64,000 bases of DNA from Mycolicibacter engbaekii. Lineage in GTDB: Bacteria; Actinomycetota; Actinomycetes; Mycobacteriales; Mycobacteriaceae. The notes under the pieces are model-generated. The model was not told the DNA's origin. It ran no database searches and saw nothing but the letters and a program-made list of their open reading frames with translations. Position numbers and translations under genes: made by a program. Positions 28,640 through 36,049 of the stretch are shown piece by piece. The stretch covers positions 1 through 64,000 of the forward strand of contig NZ_LQOT01000004.1 in the NCBI RefSeq assembly GCF_002101585.1. The letters run 5' to 3'. Numbering within the stretch: position 1 is the stretch's first letter; every line of letters begins with the position of its first letter.

Positions 28640-29072
28640 CCGCGCGGTTAACGAACGGTTGACGTCGGGTGGACCCGGCGAAAACGGGACGGTAGCCCGA
28701 TGCGGCCCGCCCAAGCCCCGCCGGAAACCCAAGAATCGGCCGTGACGCGGAGGAATTACCCAGATTCAGCGTTAACTTAGCCGCACGTCATTCTCACCTC
28801 CGCTGCCCTCCCCCGATCCGTAGGGCGGCGCCGGCGTTCCCACCCTGATCACTTCACAGGGTTGTGAGCTGCGCATTCGGCGCAGATCGGGCGGAGTCAC
28901 GCCCGGCGTGAACACCTCGAGTGCCGGCGTGCCGAGCGCCGCTTTCTGCCACTTGCCTGCCAATCTCCACCGGAGCCCGGCTTGGGGACGACGGGGGGCC
29001 AGATCTCGCCCTATGGTTTGACGGTCACGGCAGCCCCAGCCGGAGCGGCCCCATTCTCGGAAAGACACCCGC
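28640..29072. other. 433-base intergenic stretch upstream of the SbtA-like permease
   Basis: I find no convincing gene on either strand. Near its left end CGTCGGG-TGGA-CCCGGCG (about 28663-28680) can form a 7-pair hairpin, possibly an aac terminator. It is followed by G/C-rich segments with further pairing potential. A GCGGAGGAATT looks like a ribosome binding site but is not followed by a start codon. The last 90 bases probably hold the permease promoter. I could not match the stretch to a known riboswitch. Confidence 0.4.
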
Positions 29073-30275
29073 ATGCTGTTCGAGTTCTGGCACAACTTCA
29101 CCCACAACTTGTTCAGACCGCTGCTGCTTTTCTTCTACATGGGGTTCCTCATCCCGCTGCTGAGGATCCAGTTCGAGTTCCCCTATGTGCTGTATCAGGG
29201 CCTCACGTTGTATTTGCTGCTGGCTATCGGCTGGCGCGGCGGCGAAGAGTTGGCGACCATCGACGCATCGAGCATCGGGGGCGTCCTGGGCTTCATCGTG
29301 CTGGGGTTCGTGACCAACCTGCTGATCGGGTTCGCCGCCTACTGGCTGCTCTCCCGGATGACCAAGATGAGACGTATTGATCGGGCCACGGTGGCCGGCT
29401 ACTACGGGTCGGACTCAGCCGGCACGTTCGCCACCTGCCTGGGCGTACTGGTCACGTTGGACATCGCGGTGGACGCCTACATGCCCGTGATGCTGGCCGT
29501 CATGGAGATCCCGGGCTGCATCGTGGCACTGGTCCTGGTGGCGCGACTGCGCGCCCGCGGCATGGACGCACAGGGCACCATGGCCGACGAGCCCGGCTAC
29601 AACCCGAGGGCCAGCCGCCGGCTGGTCGCCGCCGCCGTGGGCGAAGCGCACGCGGCGACCCGGCACGGATCAGACTCCGACGTTGCCTTGCACGAGCGCG
29701 AGTACGCCCCGCCGCACGAGACCGCGCCGGCTCCTTCGCCGCCGTCTCATGCGGCGCTGCTGCGGGAGGTGCTGCTCAACCCAGGTCTGTATCTGCTTTT
29801 CGGCGGCATAATCATCGGCCTTGTCAGCCGCCTGCAGGGGGCTTCGGTCATCGCCGACGGCGACCACGTCTTCGTCGGCGCGTTCCAGGGAATCCTGTGC
29901 ATCTTCCTGCTCGAGATGGGTATGACGGCGTCGCGCAAGCTCAAGGATCTACGGACCGCCGGGCGCGGTCTGATCGCCTTCGGTCTGCTGGCTCCGAATG
30001 TCTTCGCGCTGAGCGGCATTCTCATCATCCACACCTACTCACAAGTCACCGGAACCCATTTCGAGGCCGGTAGCTATGTGTTGTTCGCAGTGCTGTGCGG
30101 AGCGGCTTCCTACATCGCGGTTCCGGCGGTGCAACGCATGGCAATCCCCGAGGCCAGCCCAACACTTCCCCTGGCCGCGTCGCTGGGCTTGACGTTCTCC
30201 TACAACGTGACCATCGGCATTCCGCTGTATCTGCAAGTCGCGAAGTCGATCAACGCCTGGTTTCCAGTCAGCTGA
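29073..30275 (+). CDS. SbtA-type sodium-dependent bicarbonate permease family protein
   Basis: 400 residues, ATG 29073 with GGAAAG upstream. About ten membrane segments in two halves, separated by a hydrophilic loop at about residues 165-225 (Ala/His/Pro-rich). SbtA family landmarks: LLLAIGWRGGEELA in the first half, GYYGSDSAGTFATCLG, and in the second half AVPAVQRMAIPEASPTLPLAASLGLTF and NVTIGIPLYLQVAK. Known SbtA proteins import bicarbonate with sodium and are controlled by the PII-like SbtB. No SbtB gene is next to it. It could feed biotin-dependent carboxylases or pH control; that is inference. Confidence 0.8.
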   Translation: MLFEFWHNFTHNLFRPLLLFFYMGFLIPLLRIQFEFPYVLYQGLTLYLLLAIGWRGGEELATIDASSIGGVLGFIVLGFVTNLLIGFAAYWLLSRMTKMRRIDRATVAGYYGSDSAGTFATCLGVLVTLDIAVDAYMPVMLAVMEIPGCIVALVLVARLRARGMDAQGTMADEPGYNPRASRRLVAAAVGEAHAATRHGSDSDVALHEREYAPPHETAPAPSPPSHAALLREVLLNPGLYLLFGGIIIGLVSRLQGASVIADGDHVFVGAFQGILCIFLLEMGMTASRKLKDLRTAGRGLIAFGLLAPNVFALSGILIIHTYSQVTGTHFEAGSYVLFAVLCGAASYIAVPAVQRMAIPEASPTLPLAASLGLTFSYNVTIGIPLYLQVAKSINAWFPVS

Positions 30276-30327
30276 CAGCACGTTCCAACCGAACACAAGG
30301 GTTCGATTCGCATCCGATCCACCAGGT

Positions 30328-30343
30328 GAAATGCGCGTGAAAC
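30328..30343 (+). promoter_or_regulatory. possible GlnR box upstream of the first narK
   Basis: GAAAT (30328-30332) and GAAAC (30339-30343) are spaced by six bases, the spacing of GlnR half sites, and lie about 170 bases before the narK ATG. One half site departs from the consensus. Suggestive only. Confidence 0.25.
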
Positions 30344-30511
30344 ACGCTGTGCGGCCGGCTAATACGTGACCTGGCCCACTCGTTTCCGGCCGGCCCAACG
30401 CATTTTCAGGTTCCGCTGCGTCACTTGCCAGACCAGATCGGTAGCTTCGCAGACTGTCCATCGTGATGCGAGCTTATTCATCAACGGTGGGCCTGAGCCC
30501 GAGGAGATCGC

Positions 30512-31915
30512 ATGGCGCACGGCCACATCAGCAATTTCGATCCGGAGGACTACGCGGACTGGGAGGCCGGCAACGCCGCCGTCGCGCGCCGCAACCTCAT
30601 CTGGTCCACGGCCACCACGCATGTCGCATTCTCCATCTGGTCGCTGTGGTCGGTGGTGGTGCTGTTCATGCCCGAGTCGGTCTATGGCATCAAACCCGCC
30701 GACAAGTTGCTGCTGGCCGCGGTCGCCACGCTGGTGGGCGGCTGCGTCCGCATCCCGTATGTCCAGGCGAACGCGAAGCTCGGCGGCCGGAACTGGGCGG
30801 TAGCGTCCTCCCTGGTCCTGCTGATCCCGACCCTCGGCACCCTGGCGCTGCTCATCCATCCCGGTCAACCGCTGTGGATGTACGTGGTCTGCGCGGCGTT
30901 GACCGGCCTGGGCGGCGGCAACTATGCGGCGTCGCTGGCCAATGTGGACGCCTTCTATCCGCAGCGGCTCAAGGGAGTCGCCCTCGGCCTGTGCGGCGGC
31001 ATCGGCAACCTCGGGGTGGCGGCCATCCAACTGGTCGGGCTGCTGGTCCTGGCCACCTTCGGTAACACCAGGCCGGAGCTGGTCTGCTCGGTGTATCTGG
31101 TGCTGTTGGCCGTGATCGGCACCTGCGCAGCGCTGTGGATGGACAACCTCGATCACGGCAGGGAAGAAGTCGGGAGCATCCGGTCGATCCTGTCCGTCCC
31201 GGACAGCTGGGTCGTCTCGGCGTTGTACTGCGCCGCATTCGGATCGTTCATCGGCTTCGCGTTCGCGTTCGCCCAGGTCTTGCACGTCACCTTCGAGAAG
31301 GCCGGCCACAGCCCCGCCCAGGCGGCGCTGTACGCCGCGCGGATAGCCTTCCTGGGCCCGCTGTTAGGCGCCCTGGCCCGCATCTACGGTGGTCGGGTGG
31401 CTGACCGGCGGGGCGGTGGGCGCGTGACCCTGGTGGTGTTCGCCGGCATGATCCTGGCCTCGGCAGTCCTGGTGGCGACCAGCACCGCCGACGACCACGA
31501 CAGCCGCGCCACCACCTCGACGATCGTGGCCTACACCGCCGCGTTCATGGTGCTGTTCATCCTGGCAGGCATGGGCAACGGGTCGGTGCTGAAGATGATC
31601 CCGTCGATCTTCGAGGCGCGCAGTCGCTCCCTGGCGGGCAGCGAATCCGACCGCCGGCACTGGGCACGCTCGCACTCGGGTGCACTGATCGGGTTCGCCA
31701 CCGCCGTCGGTGCGCTCGGCGGCGTCGCCATCAACCTGACCTTGCGACAGGCCTACGCGAGCACCGGAACCGAGACGCCGGCGTTCTGGGTCTTCCTGGT
31801 GTCGTATTGCCTTGCCGCGGGCCTCACCTGGGCCCGGTACGTCCGGCGACCGCCGCGCACCCCGAACTCGCGGCTCTCCCGCACTCCGGTGGGCACCGAG
31901 AAGATCTCTGCATGA
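30512..31915 (+). CDS. narK: NarK-family nitrate/nitrite transporter (copy A)
   Basis: 467 residues, ATG 30512 with GAGGAGA upstream. MFS protein with about 12 membrane segments. Nitrate/nitrite porter signatures: the N-terminal WSLWSVVVLFMPES, GLGGGNYAASLANVDAFYP with RLKG, and the second nitrate signature GMGNGSVLKMIPSIFEARS. The N-terminal leader FDPEDYADWEAGNAAVARRN is shared with copy B at 33155. Copies A and B appear to be tandem duplicates. It is followed by the stand-alone NnaR-like DNA-binding domain and CbiX. Corresponds to narK3/narU-type genes of H37Rv; the exact number is not assigned. Confidence 0.93.
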   Translation: MAHGHISNFDPEDYADWEAGNAAVARRNLIWSTATTHVAFSIWSLWSVVVLFMPESVYGIKPADKLLLAAVATLVGGCVRIPYVQANAKLGGRNWAVASSLVLLIPTLGTLALLIHPGQPLWMYVVCAALTGLGGGNYAASLANVDAFYPQRLKGVALGLCGGIGNLGVAAIQLVGLLVLATFGNTRPELVCSVYLVLLAVIGTCAALWMDNLDHGREEVGSIRSILSVPDSWVVSALYCAAFGSFIGFAFAFAQVLHVTFEKAGHSPAQAALYAARIAFLGPLLGALARIYGGRVADRRGGGRVTLVVFAGMILASAVLVATSTADDHDSRATTSTIVAYTAAFMVLFILAGMGNGSVLKMIPSIFEARSRSLAGSESDRRHWARSHSGALIGFATAVGALGGVAINLTLRQAYASTGTETPAFWVFLVSYCLAAGLTWARYVRRPPRTPNSRLSRTPVGTEKISA

Positions 31916-31996
31916 TCAAAAGTACTGGTCAGCGGGGCAACCGTTCTGAAATCGGCCGGTAACACAGCGGCAATGGATCGGGTCTAAACCTCATAC

Positions 31997-32305
31997 ATGG
32001 GTATCGCCGTATATGCCGCCGGTCACCGCATCGAGATCGAAGAGGACCGGGTCCTGGTGGACGGAATCGTCAGGCCGGTCTCTCCTGCCGGTCTGGCCGC
32101 GTTGCGTGTGTTGGCCCATCGCCCGGGCAACGTGGTGGACCGGGAGACCCTGTTACGGGCACTCCCGGGGCGGGGCAACAACATGCACGCCGTGGAGTCG
32201 GCGGTGTTGCGGCTGCGGGCGGCGTTGGGCGACAGCCAGATCGTGGCCACGGTGATCAAGCGCGGGTACCGGCTGGCGGTCGATCGCGAGCAGGGAGTGG
32301 CATGA
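31997..32305 (+). CDS. stand-alone winged-helix DNA-binding protein, NnaR C-terminal domain paralogue
   Basis: 102 residues, ATG 31997. The whole protein is one OmpR/PhoB-type C-terminal DNA-binding domain: VSPAGLAALRVLAHRPGNVV, RETLLRALPG, HAVESAVLRLRAALGD and IKRGYRLAVD. Over about 91 aligned residues roughly 60 are identical to the C-terminus of NnaR at 34548-35681 (hand count). The uroporphyrinogen-synthase-like domain is absent, and no remnant fits in the 81 bases upstream. Its stop overlaps the cbiX start as ATGA. It may compete with or assist NnaR at the same promoters (inference). Confidence 0.85.
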   Translation: MGIAVYAAGHRIEIEEDRVLVDGIVRPVSPAGLAALRVLAHRPGNVVDRETLLRALPGRGNNMHAVESAVLRLRAALGDSQIVATVIKRGYRLAVDREQGVA

Positions 32306-32994
32306 TCCCTGTGCTGGTGGCGCACGGTACCCGCCGGCCCGAGGGAATCGCCATGATCGGCGAGCTCGCGCAACGGGTCGGCGCCGTGCTGGGGCAACCG
32401 ATCCGGGTGGCGTTCGTCGACGTCCTGGGCCCCAGCCCGGCGGAAGTCCTTGCCGCCGAGGCCGAGACCGGTTGCCCAGCGGTCCTGGTGCCCGCCTTTC
32501 TGTCCCGCGGCTACCACGTCGGGGTCGATGTGCCCACTCAGATCCTGAGCAGCGGGCACCCGGATGTGACGATGACACCGGCATTGGGACCCGACCCGCG
32601 CGTTGCCGCGGTGGTTGCCGCCCGGTTGACCGAATCAGGCTGGCGCCCTGGCGACTCGGTCGTTCTGGCCGCCGCCGGGTCATCGGACCCGCGTGCCCGG
32701 GGTGATCTGTATACCGCCGCGAAGATGCTCAGCGGTCTGCTCGGCTCGCCGGTCGCCACGGCGTTCGCCGCCACCGGCGGCCCCGGTGTGCCCGACGCGG
32801 TTGCCGCCTTGCGTCGCCGGAGCACTGCACGGGTGGTGATCGCGTCATACCTGTTGGCCGACGGCCGGTTCCAGCGTGGTCTTCATGCCGCCGGCGCCGA
32901 TCTCATCACCTCGCCCCTGGGGGCGCACCCCGGGATCGTCGGCGTGGTCGCCGACCGATTCGTCACCGCCGCGTCCCGGATACCGGTGCCCTGA
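32302..32994 (+). CDS. sirohydrochlorin chelatase, CbiX/SirB family
   Basis: 230 residues, ATG 32302 overlapping the preceding stop (ATGA). Two similar half domains: the first starts LVAHGTRRPEGIAMI with FLSRGYHVGVDVP, the second VVLAAAGSSDPRARGDL with IASYLLADGRFQRGL. CbiX-type chelatases insert iron or cobalt into sirohydrochlorin. The setting between two nitrate transporters and close to NirB points to ferrochelation for the sirohaem of nitrite reductase. Matches Rv0259c by type. Confidence 0.9.
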   Translation: MIPVLVAHGTRRPEGIAMIGELAQRVGAVLGQPIRVAFVDVLGPSPAEVLAAEAETGCPAVLVPAFLSRGYHVGVDVPTQILSSGHPDVTMTPALGPDPRVAAVVAARLTESGWRPGDSVVLAAAGSSDPRARGDLYTAAKMLSGLLGSPVATAFAATGGPGVPDAVAALRRRSTARVVIASYLLADGRFQRGLHAAGADLITSPLGAHPGIVGVVADRFVTAASRIPVP

Positions 32995-33154
32995 ACCGGC
33001 CCGCGTGGACGGCCGGTCCGATCGATCACATCGCCGCCAGCGCCGCTTGGCCGCGGCGGAAGCTGATATTCCCCTCATAGGACGGTGAGCAGAAGTTCAC
33101 GGGCGGGTCACTTCGTGCAGCATTGCGGTAACGAAAGATTTCTACGGTGACCAC

Positions 33155-34546
33155 ATGGCTCGCTCGCACCTGATCACTCAGTGGAATCCTGAGGACACCG
33201 CGGCATGGGCAGCCGGTAACGACAAGATCGCACGGCGCAACCTGGTGTGGTCGACTGTCGCCGAACACGCCGGCTTCTCGATCTGGTCCATCTGGTCGGT
33301 GATGGTGCTGTTCATGCCGGAGTCGGTATACGGCTTCACCGCCGGCGACAAGTTCCTGCTGGCCGCCACGGCCACCCTGGCCGGCGGCGTACTGCGCATC
33401 CCCTACTCGCTGGCCACCGCAGCATTCGGCGGCCGCAACTGGACGATGTTCTCCGCGCTGGTGCTGCTGATCCCGACCACCGCAATGATCGTCCTGCTCG
33501 CCCACCCGGGCCTACCGCTGTGGCCGTACCTGCTGTGTGCGGTGCTCACCGGTCTGGGCGGCGGCAACTTCGCGGCGTCGATGACCAACGTCAACGCCTT
33601 CTATCCGCACCGGCTCAAGGGCTGGGCGCTGGCGGTCAATGCCGGCGGCGGCAACTTGGGCGTGCCACTGATCCAGCTGGTGGGGCTGGGAGTCCTTGCC
33701 ACCGCGGGCAACCGGGAACCCTATTGGGTGTGCGCGATCTACCTCGTGGTGCTCGCGGTCGCCGCCGTAGGTGCGGCGCTGTTCATGGACAACCTCGACG
33801 GGCAGCGGGCCGACCTGACCGCCATGCGCTCCATTCTTCCCGAACCCGACACGTGGATCGTCGCGCTGCTCTACATCGGAACCTTCGGTTCGTTCATCGG
33901 ATTCTCGTTCGCGTTCGGCCAGGTACTACAGATCAACTTCGCCGGCAGCGGCCAGAGCCCCGCGCAGGCGTCTTTGCACGCCGCTCAGATCGCCTTCCTG
34001 GGACCGCTTTTGGGCTCGTTGTCCCGGATCGTCGGCGGCCGCCTGGCCGACCGGCTCGGCGGCAGCCGGGTCACGCTGGCCGCGTTCGGCGGCCTGTTCG
34101 CCGCCGCCGGCCTGCTCGTCGGCGTCAGCACGTTGGACGACAGCCGCAGCGGTCCCACGACGGGCGCCATCATGGGGGGCTACGTCCTCGGCTTCGTGGC
34201 GCTGTTCATCGTCTCCGGAATCGGCAACGGATCGGTGTACAAGATGATCCCGTCGGTCTTCGAGGCGCGCAGTCACCGACTGGGCCTGCCGGAGCGCGAC
34301 CGGCGGAACTGGGCACGGGCGATGTCGGGAGCGCTGATCGGATTCGCCGGTGCGGTGGGCGCACTGGGCGGCGTGGCAATCAATCTGGCCTTGCGCCAGT
34401 CGTATATGTCCAGCGGCTCGGCCACGACCGCATTCTGGATCTTCCTGGTGGGATACGTCGGTGCCGCGACGCTGACCTGGCGCAGATATGTACGCCGGTC
34501 TGCCTTCGCCCCGCAACCGGCCCGGGCTGCTCTGGCACCGGCGTAA
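33155..34546 (+). CDS. narK: NarK-family nitrate/nitrite transporter (copy B)
   Basis: 463 residues, ATG 33155. Same MFS architecture and signatures as copy A: FSIWSIWSVMVLFMPESVYGF, GLGGGNFAASMTNVNAFYPHRLKG (family signature) and GIGNGSVYKMIPSVFEARS. The leader NPEDTAAWAAGNDKIARRN matches copy A. Only one base separates its TAA stop (34544-34546) from the nnaR GTG, so narK-B and nnaR form one unit. It imports nitrate and/or exports nitrite for the assimilation pathway completed by NirBD. Confidence 0.93.
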   Translation: MARSHLITQWNPEDTAAWAAGNDKIARRNLVWSTVAEHAGFSIWSIWSVMVLFMPESVYGFTAGDKFLLAATATLAGGVLRIPYSLATAAFGGRNWTMFSALVLLIPTTAMIVLLAHPGLPLWPYLLCAVLTGLGGGNFAASMTNVNAFYPHRLKGWALAVNAGGGNLGVPLIQLVGLGVLATAGNREPYWVCAIYLVVLAVAAVGAALFMDNLDGQRADLTAMRSILPEPDTWIVALLYIGTFGSFIGFSFAFGQVLQINFAGSGQSPAQASLHAAQIAFLGPLLGSLSRIVGGRLADRLGGSRVTLAAFGGLFAAAGLLVGVSTLDDSRSGPTTGAIMGGYVLGFVALFIVSGIGNGSVYKMIPSVFEARSHRLGLPERDRRNWARAMSGALIGFAGAVGALGGVAINLALRQSYMSSGSATTAFWIFLVGYVGAATLTWRRYVRRSAFAPQPARAALAPA

Positions 34547-34547
34547 C

Positions 34548-35681
34548 GTGTCGGCCTCACTGAGCGGTTACCGGGTCGCGGTCACCTCTGCGCGCCGCGC
34601 CGACGAGCTGTGCACAATGCTGCGGCGCCACGGCGCCACGGTATGCGCCGCACCGGCAATCACGATGATCGACTTGACCGACGATGCCGCCCTACGCGCG
34701 CGTACCGAATCGTTGATCCTGGCACCGCCCGACGTCCTGGTGGTGACGACTGCTGTGGGCTTCCGCGGCTGGATCTCGGCCGCCGAGCGGTGGGGCCTCG
34801 CCGAGAAGCTGATCGCGGCCGTGACCGCCGGCCGGGTCGTGGCCCGTGGCCCGAAGGCGGTCGGCGCGTTGCGCAACCTGGGGCTGCCGGAGAAGTGGTC
34901 CAACGGTACCGAGTCATCAGCCGCGATGTTCTATCATCTGAAGTCCGATATCGCCGGTTCGCGCGTCGCCGTGCAGCTGCACGGAACCACCGGCGACTGG
35001 GATCCGGCGCCCGAGTTGCTGACGCAGCTTCGCAGCGCGGGCGCCGAGGTGATACCCATCCCGGTCTATCGGTGGCGGCCTGCGGCGCGCGGCGGCGAGT
35101 TCGATCAGCTCACCACCCAGATCGCCCAGCGGCAGTTCGACGCCGTCAGCTTCACCTCGGCCGCAGCCGTGCTGGCCACGCTGACGCGGGCAGCCGATCT
35201 CGGCATCTCCGATGAGCTCCTGCAGGCGTTGCGGTCCGATGTTCACGCGATGTGCGTCGGGCCGTTGACGGCTCGGCCGCTGACGCTGCTGGACGTGCCG
35301 GCGTCTTCACCGAAGGTGATGCGGCTGGCGGCGTTGGCCCATCACATCGCCGAGGAACTGCCGCGACTGCGCACCCACACCGTTCATGCCGCCGGCCATC
35401 GCATCGAGGTCCGGGGCAGCTGCGTCACCGTGGACGGTGTGCCCAAGGTGCTGTCGCCGTCATGCATGGCAACCCTGCGAGCACTGGCGCACCAGCCTGG
35501 CCGAGTCGTCTCCCGCGAGACGCTGCTGAAGACGCTTCCGGGTCACGGCACCAACACCCACGCGGTGGAGACCGCCATCCTGCGCCTGCGAAATGCTCTG
35601 GGCGACAAAGATATTGTCGCCACAGTGGTCAAACGGGGTTACCGGCTCGCGGTAGACCACGTAGACCGCGAGGCCGGCTAG
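34548..35681 (+). CDS. nnaR: NnaR, uroporphyrinogen-III synthase-like nitrate assimilation regulator
   Basis: 377 residues from a GTG at 34548. N-terminal HemD-like domain (about residues 1-265: YRVAVTSARRADELCTMLRRHG, VRVARG-type GRVVARGPKAVGAL, ERLGL-like WGLAEKL). C-terminal OmpR-type winged helix (about 275-372: ALAHQPGRVVSRETLLKTLPG, TVVKRGYRLAVD). It matches Rv0260c and M. smegmatis NnaR, reported to act with GlnR as activator of nitrate/nitrite assimilation genes. Its TAG is shared with the convergent nirD stop as CTAG (35678-35681). Confidence 0.92.
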   Translation: MSASLSGYRVAVTSARRADELCTMLRRHGATVCAAPAITMIDLTDDAALRARTESLILAPPDVLVVTTAVGFRGWISAAERWGLAEKLIAAVTAGRVVARGPKAVGALRNLGLPEKWSNGTESSAAMFYHLKSDIAGSRVAVQLHGTTGDWDPAPELLTQLRSAGAEVIPIPVYRWRPAARGGEFDQLTTQIAQRQFDAVSFTSAAAVLATLTRAADLGISDELLQALRSDVHAMCVGPLTARPLTLLDVPASSPKVMRLAALAHHIAEELPRLRTHTVHAAGHRIEVRGSCVTVDGVPKVLSPSCMATLRALAHQPGRVVSRETLLKTLPGHGTNTHAVETAILRLRNALGDKDIVATVVKRGYRLAVDHVDREAG

Positions 35682-36049
35682 GCGACTGCCCGCTTCGGGG
35701 CGGTCAGACCGATCTGCACATAGCCGTCCGCGGTGATCCGCGTCGGGTACACCCGAACCGACACGCCCGGGTCTTCCAAGCAGCTGCCGTCGTCGAGGGC
35801 GAAAGCCTGTTTCTGCAGCGGTGAGATGACCGAGAGCCGGCCACCGCGGTCGCCGACGATCCCCCGCGACAGGACCGCCGCGCGGAAGAACGGGTCGATA
35901 TTGCAGACCGCGCGGACCGAGCCGTCGTCAAGCCGGAAAAGCGCCGCCTGCGCGCCGTTGTCGAGCAACACTCCCACTCCAAGGCCGGGAATCAGGCTGT
36001 CGTAGCGGCAGGCCGTGGTCCATGACGCGATGTTGTTGTTGTCTGTCAT
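35678..36049 (-). CDS. nirD: nitrite reductase (NADH) small subunit
   Basis: 123 residues, ATG 36049 overlapping the nirB stop (ATGA) with a strong AGGAGG within nirB. Rieske-like fold but without the Cys/His cluster ligands, as usual for NirD: SLIPGLGVGVLLDNGAQAALFR, AVCNIDPFFRAAVLSRGIVGD and SPLQKQAFALDDGSCLEDP. With NirB it reduces nitrite to ammonium using NADH in the cytoplasm. Confidence 0.95.
   Translation of the reverse strand: MTDNNNIASWTTACRYDSLIPGLGVGVLLDNGAQAALFRLDDGSVRAVCNIDPFFRAAVLSRGIVGDRGGRLSVISPLQKQAFALDDGSCLEDPGVSVRVYPTRITADGYVQIGLTAPKRAVA

Noticed and set aside
28663..28760. c-di-AMP (ydaO) or cobalamin riboswitch before the SbtA-like gene
   Set aside because: I could not line up the conserved core motifs of either class; only generic hairpin potential is visible.
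28772..29107. 111-residue minus-strand open frame in the 28640-29072 gap
   Set aside because: Composition is arbitrary, with no ribosome binding site or family pattern, and it runs into the start of the permease gene.
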